This document shows positions 27,777 to 36,063 of a stretch of 64,000 bases of DNA, piece after piece. Position 1 is the first letter of the stretch, and each line of letters begins with the position of its first letter. The translations under genes were made by a program, and so were the position numbers. Location: the NCBI RefSeq assembly GCF_000400735.1, contig NZ_KE007366.1, positions 124,001-188,000 of the forward strand, in the 5' to 3' direction. This DNA comes from Acinetobacter tandoii DSM 14970 = CIP 107469 (GTDB lineage Bacteria > Pseudomonadota > Gammaproteobacteria > Pseudomonadales > Moraxellaceae). The notes beneath the pieces were generated by a model. The model saw nothing but the letters and a program-made list of their open reading frames with translations, did no database searches and was not told where the DNA came from.

Positions 27777-29618
27777 TTAATATGTTGTTTGTAGTTGTTG
27801 TGCAGTACGATGCTGAATATAGGCGCGCCAGCCCCCAAAGTGACTGATGTTCTCAGCATCGGCTAAACCATAAGGCTCGCAAATAAAACCCTTGACCCAA
27901 CGCCCATCACTCAGCTCAACATTGCCCATCCCCAATGGCGTTGGAATTTCAGCGACAAACTCACCAAATCGAGCTGTTGGCACATCCCAGAGTTCCACGA
28001 TAATTTCCTGTCCGTTACTTTGACGTGCCAAACCAGGTTTTGGCGGAATCGTGCCATTCAGTGCATACAAGGCATAATTGGCTGAGGTTTTAGTAGTTTC
28101 AACATGCACTGCTTGGCGTGTGCTAAGTTGGAAATTCAGGGGCATGCCTGTTAAATGTGCACCTACTACCGCCACACGAATATGCTGTGCAGATGGTGTT
28201 GAAATTGGCTTTACATTTTCAGGATAAGGACGTCCTGTCGCACCTAAAGGCAATTGCAGATGCGCTTGCCATTGACGACCAAAATCTGCCAAAGCACGGT
28301 CATGCCATGCTGGTGCAATCAAGCTGATGCCAAACGGTAAACCATCTTCGCGGAAACCCGCAGGGAGTGCCAAAGCACTTAAGTCGGCAAGATTGGTAAA
28401 ATTTGTATAAGTGCCAAAATGTGAATTATATTGAATCGGCTCCTGCTGCATTTCTGTAAGGGTATGAATGGTTGGTGATGTAGGTACAACCAAGGCATCA
28501 AACTCTGACAGCAACTCTTGAATTTGTCGCGCCAAATCATTTTTGAGATATTCGGCTTTATAAGCATCGAGTGCCGTATAGTTTTTGCCTTGTTGAACAA
28601 TCTCCAAGACGGTTGGATCAAATGCTTCTGGAGATTGTGAGAGTAATGTTTCAACTGCTATCGTACGCTCAGCCACCCACGGGCCTTGATAAAGCTGTGT
28701 TGCCAATTGTTCAAAAATTGAAAATTCAATTTCAGTCAACGTGACATTCATTTGCTTTAGCTGTGCAAGGGCTTGCTGAAAAGCCTGCTCTGCTTGCACA
28801 TCACCAAAGAATTGCAAAGTTTTTGGAATCGCAAAATGAAGTGCCGAAGATAATTTTGCGGGTGCTGTTTTAGGGTTATGTCGTGAGTAACTATCACGCA
28901 CATCAAATTGTTCCAGTACCTGCGCCACGACCTCCGCATCGTCTACCGTTAAGGCAAATATGGAAATACAGTCAATACTTTTTACGGCTGGCATTAAACC
29001 ATAATTTGAAAAACGTCCTTTGGTTGGTTTTAACCCCACGATATTGTTAAAAGCGGCAGGTACACGACCAGAACCTGCGGTATCTGTGCCTAATGAGAAT
29101 GGTACCAAACCACGTGCCACCACACTGGCAGAACCTGAACTTGAACCGCCACTAACATACTCAGAGTTAAAACTATTCGGGACTGCCCCAAATGGAGAAC
29201 GTGTACCGACCAAGCCTGTTGCAAATTGATCAAGATTGGTTTTGCCCACCACTATCGCACCAGCCTGTTTCAGCAAACGTACAGTTTCCGCATCTTCAGT
29301 CACCATATCTTTTAAAAGCATACAACCTGCTGTTGATGCAAAACCGACAACATCAATGTTGTCTTTTACTGCAAATGGAATGCCATACAGGGGAAACTGT
29401 TCAAATAATGCTGTACTTGCCGCACTATGTTTTTCTAATTCTTCAATCTGTTGTTGCAAAATTTGGGGAGTCGCCAGGGAAATCCACGCTGTATCTTCTG
29501 TATCAAAAGCCTGTACCCAGTTGATTAAATCCGTCAATTGAATATGTTGTGTTTTATAGGCATTTTGCCATTCTGCGATGGTCCAGCCAAAAGATTGAAG
29601 TATGCTCACTTTATGCAT
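27777..29618 (-). CDS. atzF: Allophanate hydrolase
   Basis: Splits allophanate into ammonia and CO2, the second step of ATP-dependent urea breakdown. 613 residues. N-terminal amidase-signature domain: catalytic Lys85 (PFAVKDNIDV), the cis-serine in GGSSSGSAS (159-163) and the nucleophile Ser183 in GTDTAGSGR. The C-terminal domain (from about 470: IRVAVVGAHLTGMPLNFQL, then LWDVPTARFGEFVAEIPTPL and FGGWRAYI) is the allophanate hydrolase C-terminal extension, distinguishing it from plain amidases. First gene of the operon. AGG touches the ATG at 29618; a GTG three codons in is an alternative start. Confidence 0.94.
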   Translation of the reverse strand: MHKVSILQSFGWTIAEWQNAYKTQHIQLTDLINWVQAFDTEDTAWISLATPQILQQQIEELEKHSAASTALFEQFPLYGIPFAVKDNIDVVGFASTAGCMLLKDMVTEDAETVRLLKQAGAIVVGKTNLDQFATGLVGTRSPFGAVPNSFNSEYVSGGSSSGSASVVARGLVPFSLGTDTAGSGRVPAAFNNIVGLKPTKGRFSNYGLMPAVKSIDCISIFALTVDDAEVVAQVLEQFDVRDSYSRHNPKTAPAKLSSALHFAIPKTLQFFGDVQAEQAFQQALAQLKQMNVTLTEIEFSIFEQLATQLYQGPWVAERTIAVETLLSQSPEAFDPTVLEIVQQGKNYTALDAYKAEYLKNDLARQIQELLSEFDALVVPTSPTIHTLTEMQQEPIQYNSHFGTYTNFTNLADLSALALPAGFREDGLPFGISLIAPAWHDRALADFGRQWQAHLQLPLGATGRPYPENVKPISTPSAQHIRVAVVGAHLTGMPLNFQLSTRQAVHVETTKTSANYALYALNGTIPPKPGLARQSNGQEIIVELWDVPTARFGEFVAEIPTPLGMGNVELSDGRWVKGFICEPYGLADAENISHFGGWRAYIQHRTAQQLQTTY

Positions 29619-29623
29619 CCTAT

Positions 29624-29635
29624 CTTGTATACAAG
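29624..29635. promoter_or_regulatory. GntR-type operator before atzF
   Basis: CTTGTATACAAG is a perfect 12-bp palindrome and contains the FadR/VanR-type pattern TNGTNNNACNA-like core TTGTATACAA. It lies 6 bp before the atzF start, so a bound regulator would block transcription or translation start-up. Confidence 0.75.
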
Positions 29636-29808
29636 TTAAGATTCATAAAGCGAATTTTATGCCAATATTTATTTATTATTAAAAATCAATATTTTGATTA
29701 AATTTACATACAAACCTACATTTAAATGAGTACTTGGAAATAAAAGGATGCATTTTTTTAATACAGTAAAACATACGTTATGCACTAAAGCGTGCTGCAT
29801 TTTAAAAC

Positions 29809-29880
29809 ATGAATAAGCCAATAGAAGGTAGAAATAAAAAAGCAGCAAAAAAACGTGATGGTAAATTTAAAAGACCATGA
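29809..29880 (+). CDS. Possible tiny basic peptide
   Basis: A 23-codon frame starting at ATG 29809, encoding MNKPIEGRNKKAAKKRDGKF plus three residues (Lys/Arg-rich). I see no good ribosome site in front. It could be a chance frame or a remnant of a longer gene; its very basic composition is the only reason to list it. Confidence 0.2.
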   Translation: MNKPIEGRNKKAAKKRDGKFKRP

Positions 29881-29882
29881 GT

Positions 29883-29918
29883 AAAAAATTTCCTTCCCCC
29901 ATTTTCAGGGAGAAGGAA
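29883..29918 (-). terminator. Terminator after the FadL-type gene
   Basis: On the minus strand, TTCCTTCTCCC pairs with GGGGGAAGGAA around a 7-base loop, followed by ATTTTTT. It lies about 30 bp after the stop of the FadL-type porin gene. Confidence 0.85.
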
Positions 29919-29947
29919 GGACCTAAACTGGTAAATATTTTTATTGA

Positions 29948-31117
29948 TTATTTAGATGAATAAGAAATTTTCATCCCCACGGCATAACCAGTATTATCTT
30001 TGAAATCACCAACGACACGGCCATCTGATACCTCACCTTTTACATCACCAAACCACATATAACGACCACCTAAACTAAAAGCGACATTTTGGTTAATGTT
30101 GTATTTAGCCGCTAAACCCACACCCCAATAACCTTCAACAGGACCTAAAGTTGGTGCAGGTGCACCTGCACCAGAGTCCCATAAACCAGAAACAGACATT
30201 GCAAGTTTTGGTGATAAGCGCTTACCAACACCAAGTTCAACAGCGGTTTGGTCATCATGATACGTTACTAAAGGCAACCCTCGTCCATTTTGTAACGCAT
30301 ATGCAGTGGTCGCTTTTAATGCTGGTGGATAGTAAGCAAAATCACTCCATGGCACCCAACGGACTCTAGCAAATACAGCCGTAGTCTGATTTAAACCCGT
30401 TTGCAGATTTAAGTTCACAGACTCTGGCGTTGTCACACTGCCTCTATTGGTATGTGAATAATCGAAGCCAATTAGGTCTTCCAAAGGAACATCTTCTTTA
30501 ATTGCTGTTTTATGTTCAATTTCAGAACGATAAGTTAACGATGCAAGAATACCTAGCTCAGGCTTGGCATAGCTCATACCCGCAACCCAACCTACAGCCA
30601 TATCATCAAAACTATTGTTATATCCACTTGAGGCTTGATACGTTAAACCACGTAAATGTACATCTGCTTGTAGTTCTTGTAATGCAGGACCACCATAGAT
30701 CATAAAGTTTTTATTGAGGTTATAACCCAATAAAGTTGTGAGGTTTTTTGACTTTACCTCAACGCGTGTATAGGCATCAGATGCAGGTAAATTGGTCGCG
30801 ATAAAATTATTCTCGCCTTCAAATTTTACTTTTGCACCATATGGCTCATCATAAATGAGCGCCAAACGGAAGCTTGGGTTTAAGTCAGTTTTTACGGCAT
30901 AACCCATTGTTTGAAAATCTTCTGTCAGATCAGATATATGATTTCCACTCGTGTCAGTCCCCTGTACATCAGGATCAATATGCGTATAACTTACTTCTGC
31001 ATAGGTACCCTTTTCAAACAGCGCATCGATTTGCTGTGGCGAGCGCTCTAAACCAGCAGCAAAAGTTTGACCAGACAATACCGCAATATTGAGGTATTTT
31101 TTCTTATTGAATTTCAT
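29948..31117 (-). CDS. OmpP1/FadL family outer membrane protein
   Basis: Outer membrane channel for hydrophobic compounds such as long-chain fatty acids or hydrocarbons. 389 residues from ATG 31117. The mature part begins near AAGLERSPQQIDALFEKG and contains many amphipathic strands, e.g. YGAKVKFEGENNFIATNL and the C-terminal AVGMKISYSSK. The signal peptide (MKFNKKKYLNIAVLSGQTFA) has an unusually short hydrophobic core compared with other FadL proteins, which may reflect a small internal loss or a wrongly placed start. Substrate not known. Upstream lie several inverted repeats that could be operators. Confidence 0.85.
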   Translation of the reverse strand: MKFNKKKYLNIAVLSGQTFAAGLERSPQQIDALFEKGTYAEVSYTHIDPDVQGTDTSGNHISDLTEDFQTMGYAVKTDLNPSFRLALIYDEPYGAKVKFEGENNFIATNLPASDAYTRVEVKSKNLTTLLGYNLNKNFMIYGGPALQELQADVHLRGLTYQASSGYNNSFDDMAVGWVAGMSYAKPELGILASLTYRSEIEHKTAIKEDVPLEDLIGFDYSHTNRGSVTTPESVNLNLQTGLNQTTAVFARVRWVPWSDFAYYPPALKATTAYALQNGRGLPLVTYHDDQTAVELGVGKRLSPKLAMSVSGLWDSGAGAPAPTLGPVEGYWGVGLAAKYNINQNVAFSLGGRYMWFGDVKGEVSDGRVVGDFKDNTGYAVGMKISYSSK

Positions 31118-31185
31118 CTCTATTCCTTTAGTCAATTTAAACAAGTGAACGTGTTTCGATCCTATAAATACACGCACTTATTAAA

Positions 31186-31209
31186 GATTAAATAGTGAAC
31201 TACTTAATC
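31186..31209. repeat. Inverted repeat upstream of the FadL-type gene
   Basis: GATTAAATAGT (31186-31196) and ACTACTTAATC (31199-31209) form an 11-bp dyad with one mismatch and a 2-base centre, about 70-90 bp before the porin ATG. A second dyad, TTACCC...GGGTAA, lies at 31217-31233. The shape suits a dimeric repressor or activator site. Confidence 0.45.
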
Positions 31210-31478
31210 TCGGTGGTTACCCATGTGGGGTAATTCAGATAGTTTTAGCTTGCTGCTATTACGCAGTATTTTTAATACTCAAAACTGTAATCCAGAAAAT
31301 AACGCTCACTATTTTAGATGCTCAATTCGATCCGATGAGCTCAAGTAAACAAAGCTATATTTGAATTAAGAGAGTTCTGCTCACGATTACGGTATAGAGC
31401 CCCAAAAATGGAATGATACTCATGTCCTTGTCATGAAACAGTGATGTACTTTTTTTTTACACCAAAATCTGTTATTTC

Positions 31479-31688
31479 TTATTTATCATCCTGATTCCAA
31501 ATTCTTTTTAGCAGCAAACTCTTGTAATCCCACAAGAGCAAAATATCTATGTTCTTTTCGAATCCAATAGTTACTATCTTTAATCGTTCGATTTCACATC
31601 GATATTTTTCAACAAGTAACATATTTCTAAGAAAACCATAGTCATCCTTAATTATGGATTTCTTAAAAATATTACTTACGAATTTCAC
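31479..31688 (-). CDS. Doubtful small open reading frame
   Basis: 69 codons from a GTG at 31688 without a ribosome site. The product is charged and Leu/Ile/Lys-rich (FLRNMLLVEKYRCEIERL, DILLLWDYKSLLLKRIW) and matches no family I know. It may be chance coding in AT-rich DNA or the remains of a lost gene. Confidence 0.2.
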   Translation of the reverse strand: MKFVSNIFKKSIIKDDYGFLRNMLLVEKYRCEIERLKIVTIGFEKNIDILLLWDYKSLLLKRIWNQDDK

Positions 31689-32138
31689 TCATTCACTGAG
31701 ATGCAATCGGCATCTGAAGATTAGCAGTCTCAAAGAATGAAACACCCATGCAAAAGAATGGTTAGTGAATGGTTTTGAAGGAGAAAAAATTAAAAAAATG
31801 CTGCATAAATAATCCAGAAAAAATGCACTAGACCATATGCTACTATTCATCAATCATGATTAAATTTTAAACCTTCAATTTAACATCAAGATGTCACAAC
31901 TTAATGATCATCATCAGAAACAAAGCCCTTTAAAATTCTTGATTTTTTAATTGCTTAACAATGGATGTCACAGCAATAAAATTGCTACTTTTACGATCTA
32001 CTCTCTAGTTCTGTTATGCAATTTTAAAACCCAATTGTTGACTTATAATCAAGAATATTTTGCAGATTCATCGATTTTTCAGCATCAAAGACTTAATTAT
32101 ACTTTTGCCCAATTCAAAAAATTTGGTTGAGTCATTCA

Positions 32139-32723
32139 ATGAAAAACATTCTGATTGTCAATGGTGCAAAACAATTCGCGCATTCAAATGGCGAACTTAA
32201 CGACACACTAGCCAATTTTGCAAACACCCATTTAAGTCAACAGGGACACAATGTTCGTATTACAAGAACAGATGCTCAATATGACATTCAGCAAGAAGTT
32301 GAAAACTATGTTTGGGCGGATGTAATTATTTATCAAATGCCAGGTTGGTGGATGGGTGCGCCATGGACTATGAAGAAATACATCGACGATGTTTTTACTA
32401 TAGGTCATGGTACGTTGTATGCCAATGATGGGCGTTCACGTAGTGATGCCAGCAAAAAATATGGATCAGGTGGTTTAATTCACGACAAAAAATATATGCT
32501 TTCTCTCACGTGGAATGCTCCGATCGAAGCATTTGAAGATCAAGAACAATTCTTTGAGGGAGTTGGGGTCGATGGTGTCTATCTACCCTTTCACAAAGCA
32601 AATCAATTCTTAGGTATGCAAGGTTTAGACACGTTTATTGTCAATGACGTCATTAAAGCACCGAATGTACCTCAATATTTAGAAGCCTATCGCGCACACT
32701 TAGACACGATTTTTACAGTATAA
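32139..32723 (+). CDS. mdaB: NAD(P)H-dependent quinone reductase, MdaB family
   Basis: FAD flavodoxin-like enzyme that reduces quinones by two electrons, protecting from redox cycling. 194 residues from ATG 32139 (a TTG four codons earlier is less likely). Flavodoxin-like strand NILIVNGAKQFAHSNGELN, then WADVIIYQMPGWWMGAPWTMKKYIDDVF, typical of MdaB. It is followed 11 bp later by a YgiN-type monooxygenase gene, the same pair as in E. coli, where the two act on a quinone/quinol cycle. Confidence 0.93.
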   Translation: MKNILIVNGAKQFAHSNGELNDTLANFANTHLSQQGHNVRITRTDAQYDIQQEVENYVWADVIIYQMPGWWMGAPWTMKKYIDDVFTIGHGTLYANDGRSRSDASKKYGSGGLIHDKKYMLSLTWNAPIEAFEDQEQFFEGVGVDGVYLPFHKANQFLGMQGLDTFIVNDVIKAPNVPQYLEAYRAHLDTIFTV

Positions 32724-32734
32724 AGGACATCACC

Positions 32735-33058
32735 ATGTTAACTGTCATTGCAGAAATTCAAATTCATGAAGGTATAGTACATTTTGAAACTGTCCTGAAT
32801 GCATTTAAGAATGTCACGCCTAAAGTGCTACAGGAAGCAGGTTGTTTTGGTTATGAGCTTTATATTGATCAAGACAGTAACGCCAGTTTCCAGTACAAAC
32901 CTAAAAATTCGATTATTATGTTTGAAAAATGGCTGTCTTTAGCGCATTTGGAGCAGCATTTAAACACGGCGCATATGCAAGACTTTCAACAAAAGGTGAA
33001 AGATGCCGTAAAAGAAACAAAAATTCGGATTATGCACTTGGGGCTAAATAATAATTAA
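32735..33058 (+). CDS. ygiN: Quinol monooxygenase, YgiN-like (ABM domain)
   Basis: 107-residue dimeric alpha+beta barrel protein of the antibiotic-biosynthesis-monooxygenase type. Begins LTVIAEIQIHEG, with the central PKVLQEAGCFGYELYID and FEKWLSLAHLEQHLNTAHMQDF motifs. E. coli YgiN turns menadiol into menadione, reversing MdaB. AAGGACATCACC precedes the ATG at 32735; co-transcribed with mdaB and ended by the terminator at 33121. Confidence 0.85.
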   Translation: MLTVIAEIQIHEGIVHFETVLNAFKNVTPKVLQEAGCFGYELYIDQDSNASFQYKPKNSIIMFEKWLSLAHLEQHLNTAHMQDFQQKVKDAVKETKIRIMHLGLNNN

Positions 33059-33120
33059 ATCCTTCGTAGCATGATGATTGTGTATGAAATTATCACAAGA
33101 CAGTTAAAAACTGATAAAGT

Positions 33121-33144
33121 AGCCTGCGCTTAGCAGGCTTTTTT
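33121..33144 (+). terminator. Terminator after ygiN
   Basis: AGCCTGC / GCAGGCT stem with loop GCTTA and a following TTTTTT tract, about 60 bp after the ygiN stop. Confidence 0.85.
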
Positions 33145-33175
33145 ATGCCAAACTCAAATATAGGCACTCAATTTA

Positions 33176-33198
33176 AAACGGGTAACCAAACGGGTAAC
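33176..33198. repeat. Tandem AAACGGGTAAC repeat before trpG
   Basis: The 11-mer AAACGGGTAAC occurs at 33176-33186 and again at 33188-33198, a 12-bp period, about 55-75 bp before trpG. It may be a direct-repeat binding site of a regulator or a chance repeat. It does not resemble a trp leader peptide. Confidence 0.45.
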
Positions 33199-33249
33199 AA
33201 TCAAAGCGCTAAGTTATAAAATTATGCAACTCAAGAGGTTACATCTGAA

Positions 33250-33834
33250 ATGCTTCTCATGATCGACAATTATGACTCCTTTACTTACAACATCGTGCAA
33301 TATTTTGGCGAGTTGAACCAAGAAGTAAAAGTAGTCCGTAATGATGCCGTGACCTTGGAAGACATTGAACGATGGCAACCGAAGTATTTGGTCATTGGTC
33401 CGGGACCTTGCTCACCTACTGAAGCAGGCATTTCTATTCCAGCCATTCAACATTTTGCTGGAAAAATTCCATTACTCGGTGTGTGCTTAGGTCATCAAAG
33501 TATCGGACAAGCTTTTGGCGGTAATATCGTTCGCGCCAAAACCGTTATGCATGGGCGTTTATCAGACATGTATCACAGTGACAAGGGAATTTTTAGCAAT
33601 CTACCTTCACCCTTCTCTGCAACCCGCTATCACTCTTTGGTGATTGATCAAGCGAGCTTGCCAGATTGCCTAGAAGTTACTTGCTGGACCCAAGAAGCTG
33701 ATGGCTCAATGGAAGAAATTATGGGCGTAAAACATAAGACACTGCCTGTCGAAGGTGTGCAGTTCCATCCAGAATCGATCCTCAGCCAACACGGACACCA
33801 AATCTTCAAAAACTTTTTAGAGATTTATGCATAA
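33250..33834 (+). CDS. trpG: Anthranilate synthase glutamine amidotransferase subunit
   Basis: Supplies ammonia from glutamine to TrpE for anthranilate, first step of tryptophan synthesis; in Acinetobacter the same subunit can also serve folate (PabA role). 194 residues. Class-I amidotransferase triad: Cys79 in [15 protein letters not shown], and His/Glu in [11 protein letters not shown]. The N-terminus [22 protein letters not shown] is diagnostic. Its stop TAA directly precedes the trpD ATG, so translation is coupled. trpE is not in the window. Confidence 0.96.
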   Translation: MLLMIDNYDSFTYNIVQYFGELNQEVKVVRNDAVTLEDIERWQPKYLVIGPGPCSPTEAGISIPAIQHFAGKIPLLGVCLGHQSIGQAFGGNIVRAKTVMHGRLSDMYHSDKGIFSNLPSPFSATRYHSLVIDQASLPDCLEVTCWTQEADGSMEEIMGVKHKTLPVEGVQFHPESILSQHGHQIFKNFLEIYA

Positions 33835-34881
33835 ATGAATATTCAACAAGCTTTAAATCATATTACCAAGAATATCCACCTGACTCAGCCACAAATGGAA
33901 GAGGTCATGCGGACTATCATGAGTGGTGAAGCCACCGATGCACAAATTGGTGCGCTCATGATGGGACTGCGCTTAAAAGGCGAAAGCATTGATGAAATTA
34001 CGGCAGCTGCACGCGTGATGCGTGAGTTCGCCACAAAAATTGATGTGAGCGATGTCCCAAATCTGATTGATATTGTCGGAACGGGTGGTGATGGGCAGAA
34101 TTTATTTAACGTTTCTACCGCTTCAGCTTTTGTCATCGCTGCGGCTGGTGCCACCATCGCCAAACATGGTAACCGCGGTGTATCAACCAAATCTGGCTCA
34201 TCTGACTTATTAGAACAAGCAGGCATTAATCTTGATTTGAACATGCAACAAACTGAGCGTTGCATTCGTGAAATTGGCGTTGGCTTCCTGTTTGCACCCA
34301 ACCATCATAAAGCCATGAAATATGCAGTGGGTCCACGTAAGGAACTCGGTATCCGTAGCATCTTCAACTTACTCGGCCCGCTTACGAATCCAGCTGGAGT
34401 AAAACGTCTGGTGATTGGTGTGTTCTCGAATGAATTGTGTCGACCAATTGCAGAAGTGATGAAGCAACTTGGCGCTGAACACGTGATGGTGGTGCATTCT
34501 AAAGACGGACTAGATGAAATTAGCCTCGCATCATCAACTTATGTTGCTGAACTAAAAGATGGCGAAGTGACTGAATGGGTGATTAATCCTGAAGATGTCG
34601 GGATTGAATCGCAAACCCTCACAGGCTTAATTATTGAAGATTCTGCTGAAAGTTTAGCCCTGATTAAAGATGCGCTCGGCCGAAAAAAATCTGATCGTGG
34701 CGCCAAAGCCGCAGACATGATTGCCTTAAATGCAGGCGCAGGCATTTATATCTCTGGTTTAGCCAAAACTTATAAACAAGGTGTGGCTTTAGCACATGAC
34801 ATTATTTACGGTGGGCAGGCTTTAGAAAAAATGAGTGTGCTATCTGAATTTACCAAAACACTCAAACAATACGAAGCTTAA
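33835..34881 (+). CDS. trpD: Anthranilate phosphoribosyltransferase
   Basis: Joins anthranilate to PRPP. 348 residues. PRPP/magnesium-binding motifs [19 protein letters not shown] (from residue 82) and [22 protein letters not shown]-terminal part normal. It starts at the base after the trpG stop, and trpC follows 14 bp after its own stop. Part of the trpGDC unit typical of pseudomonads and Acinetobacter. Confidence 0.97.
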   Translation: MNIQQALNHITKNIHLTQPQMEEVMRTIMSGEATDAQIGALMMGLRLKGESIDEITAAARVMREFATKIDVSDVPNLIDIVGTGGDGQNLFNVSTASAFVIAAAGATIAKHGNRGVSTKSGSSDLLEQAGINLDLNMQQTERCIREIGVGFLFAPNHHKAMKYAVGPRKELGIRSIFNLLGPLTNPAGVKRLVIGVFSNELCRPIAEVMKQLGAEHVMVVHSKDGLDEISLASSTYVAELKDGEVTEWVINPEDVGIESQTLTGLIIEDSAESLALIKDALGRKKSDRGAKAADMIALNAGAGIYISGLAKTYKQGVALAHDIIYGGQALEKMSVLSEFTKTLKQYEA

Positions 34882-34895
34882 GGAAGGATGCTCAC

Positions 34896-35702
34896 ATGGT
34901 TGATATCGCAAATACAATTTTAGGCAAAATTGTTGATCGTAAACATGAAGAACTGGCAGCACGCCTCAAGCAACGTAGCCTGCATGATGTGGAACAATGG
35001 GCACAAGAAGCAACACCCGTGCGTGGTTTTGCTCAAGCATTGATGAAGAAGCGCCCAGGTGTCATTGCTGAAATCAAAAAAGCATCACCTTCAAAGGGGA
35101 TTATTCGTGAAAACTTTAATCCTGCTGAAATTGCAGCACAATATGAACAAGCGGGTGCGGCTTGCCTATCGGTTTTAACTGATGTCGATTTTTTCCAAGG
35201 TGCAGATGAGAATATTCAAATCGCGCGTACACACTGTGCTTTGCCAGCACTGCGCAAAGATTTTCTAGTAGACCCGTACAATGTCATCGAGGCGCGTGCC
35301 CTGCATGCTGACTGTATTTTACTGATTGTCGCCTGCTTGTCGGACCAACAATTAGAAGAAATGTCAAAAACCGCATTCGAGCACAATTTGGATGTCTTGG
35401 TTGAAGTACATGATGAGGAAGAACTTGAGCGTGCTCTACAACTTTCTGAGCGCTGCTTGTTAGGGGTGAATAACCGTAATCTTAAAACCTTTGATGTGGA
35501 TTTAAATACATCAATTCGTTTGAAGAAATTACTCGATCCCTCTCGCTTACTCATTACTGAAAGTGGCATTGCAACCCCAGAAGATGTTCGTATGATGCAA
35601 GAGCATGATATTCATAGCTTCTTGGTCGGTGAAAGCTTCATGAAGCAAACTCGTCCAGATCATGCCTTCACCGCATTATTTGGTCAGCCTGTCGAAATTT
35701 AA
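34896..35702 (+). CDS. trpC: Indole-3-glycerol-phosphate synthase
   Basis: Ring-closing step of tryptophan synthesis. 268 residues, a single TIM barrel not fused to TrpF. Motifs: VIAEIKKASPSKGIIRENF (substrate-binding Lys), ALPALRKDFLVDPYN, LVEVHDEEELERAL, LLGVNNRNLKTF, LLITESGIATPEDV, HSFLVGESFMK. AAGGAAGGATGCTCAC precedes the ATG. Last gene of trpGDC. Confidence 0.97.
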   Translation: MVDIANTILGKIVDRKHEELAARLKQRSLHDVEQWAQEATPVRGFAQALMKKRPGVIAEIKKASPSKGIIRENFNPAEIAAQYEQAGAACLSVLTDVDFFQGADENIQIARTHCALPALRKDFLVDPYNVIEARALHADCILLIVACLSDQQLEEMSKTAFEHNLDVLVEVHDEEELERALQLSERCLLGVNNRNLKTFDVDLNTSIRLKKLLDPSRLLITESGIATPEDVRMMQEHDIHSFLVGESFMKQTRPDHAFTALFGQPVEI

Positions 35703-35707
35703 ACGGA

Positions 35708-35740
35708 TGCCATCAGAATAAATTTTGTACTCTGATGGCA
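35708..35740. repeat. Inverted repeat after trpC
   Basis: TGCCATCAGA (35708-35717) and TCTGATGGCA (35731-35740) form a perfect 10-bp stem with a 13-base loop. No T-tract; possible weak terminator of trpGDC. Confidence 0.5.
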
Positions 35741-35811
35741 ACTTAGTCGTATTCAACTCAAGCCCACCCTTCCATAAGATCAATTCAAATAAAAGTTTCC
35801 AAACTAGGCAA

Positions 35812-36063
35812 TCACGACTTAGCCGACTCCTCAGGTACTTGAACAATCAACATCAAAACTTTTCTAACTAAGGGAATAAAGATTAAAATCAGTGGATAAG
35901 CGATGAGCCAAGACATCGCCCATGTTAGCAACCACTTTTCTACGAAACCATGCATTAAGCCTTTATTCACAAAAAGATTAAAACAAGACAGGGAGCCACT
36001 CATCAGCCCCGATAAGAACAAAGGCATGAGCCAAGACATATGCTTAACATGAATTTTTGCCAT
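35812..36063 (-). CDS. DUF2798 family small membrane protein
   Basis: 83 residues from ATG 36063 behind AAGGTGATTCTT. Two hydrophobic segments (about residues 8-28 and 42-68), with the SGLMSGSLSCFNLFVNKG and WLLTWAMSWLIAYPLILIFIP pattern of DUF2798, an inner membrane family of unknown function. Convergent with trpC. No neighbour on its strand. Confidence 0.75.
   Translation of the reverse strand: MAKIHVKHMSWLMPLFLSGLMSGSLSCFNLFVNKGLMHGFVEKWLLTWAMSWLIAYPLILIFIPLVRKVLMLIVQVPEESAKS

Larger units (their letters stand above)
29631..29947. other. Intergenic region between atzF and the FadL-type gene
   Basis: About 310 bases. The right-hand part next to atzF holds the GntR palindrome and the operon promoter; the left-hand end holds the terminator of the FadL-type gene as well as one tiny open frame, listed separately. 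AT-rich and otherwise empty to my eye. Confidence 0.6.
31118..32138. other. One-kilobase AT-rich gap between the FadL-type gene and mdaB
   Basis: The longest stretch without a firm gene in the window. It holds inverted repeats just upstream of the FadL-type gene (31143-31234), one doubtful open frame (31479-31688, minus) and the mdaB promoter region near 32040-32130. No tRNA, repeat array or insertion-sequence end is visible. It may be an eroded former gene region. Confidence 0.6.

Noticed and set aside
29600..29760. Guanidine (ykkC) riboswitch upstream of the urea carboxylase operon
   Set aside because: No ykkC-like conserved core is visible; a protein operator is present instead.
33059..33249. 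Trp leader peptide and attenuator before trpG
   Set aside because: There is no short frame with tandem Trp codons; the hairpin at 33121 belongs to ygiN.
33885..34301. 138-codon frame antisense to trpD
   Set aside because: It lies wholly inside trpD, with no ribosome site and a composition that mirrors the coding strand; a shadow of a well-conserved gene.
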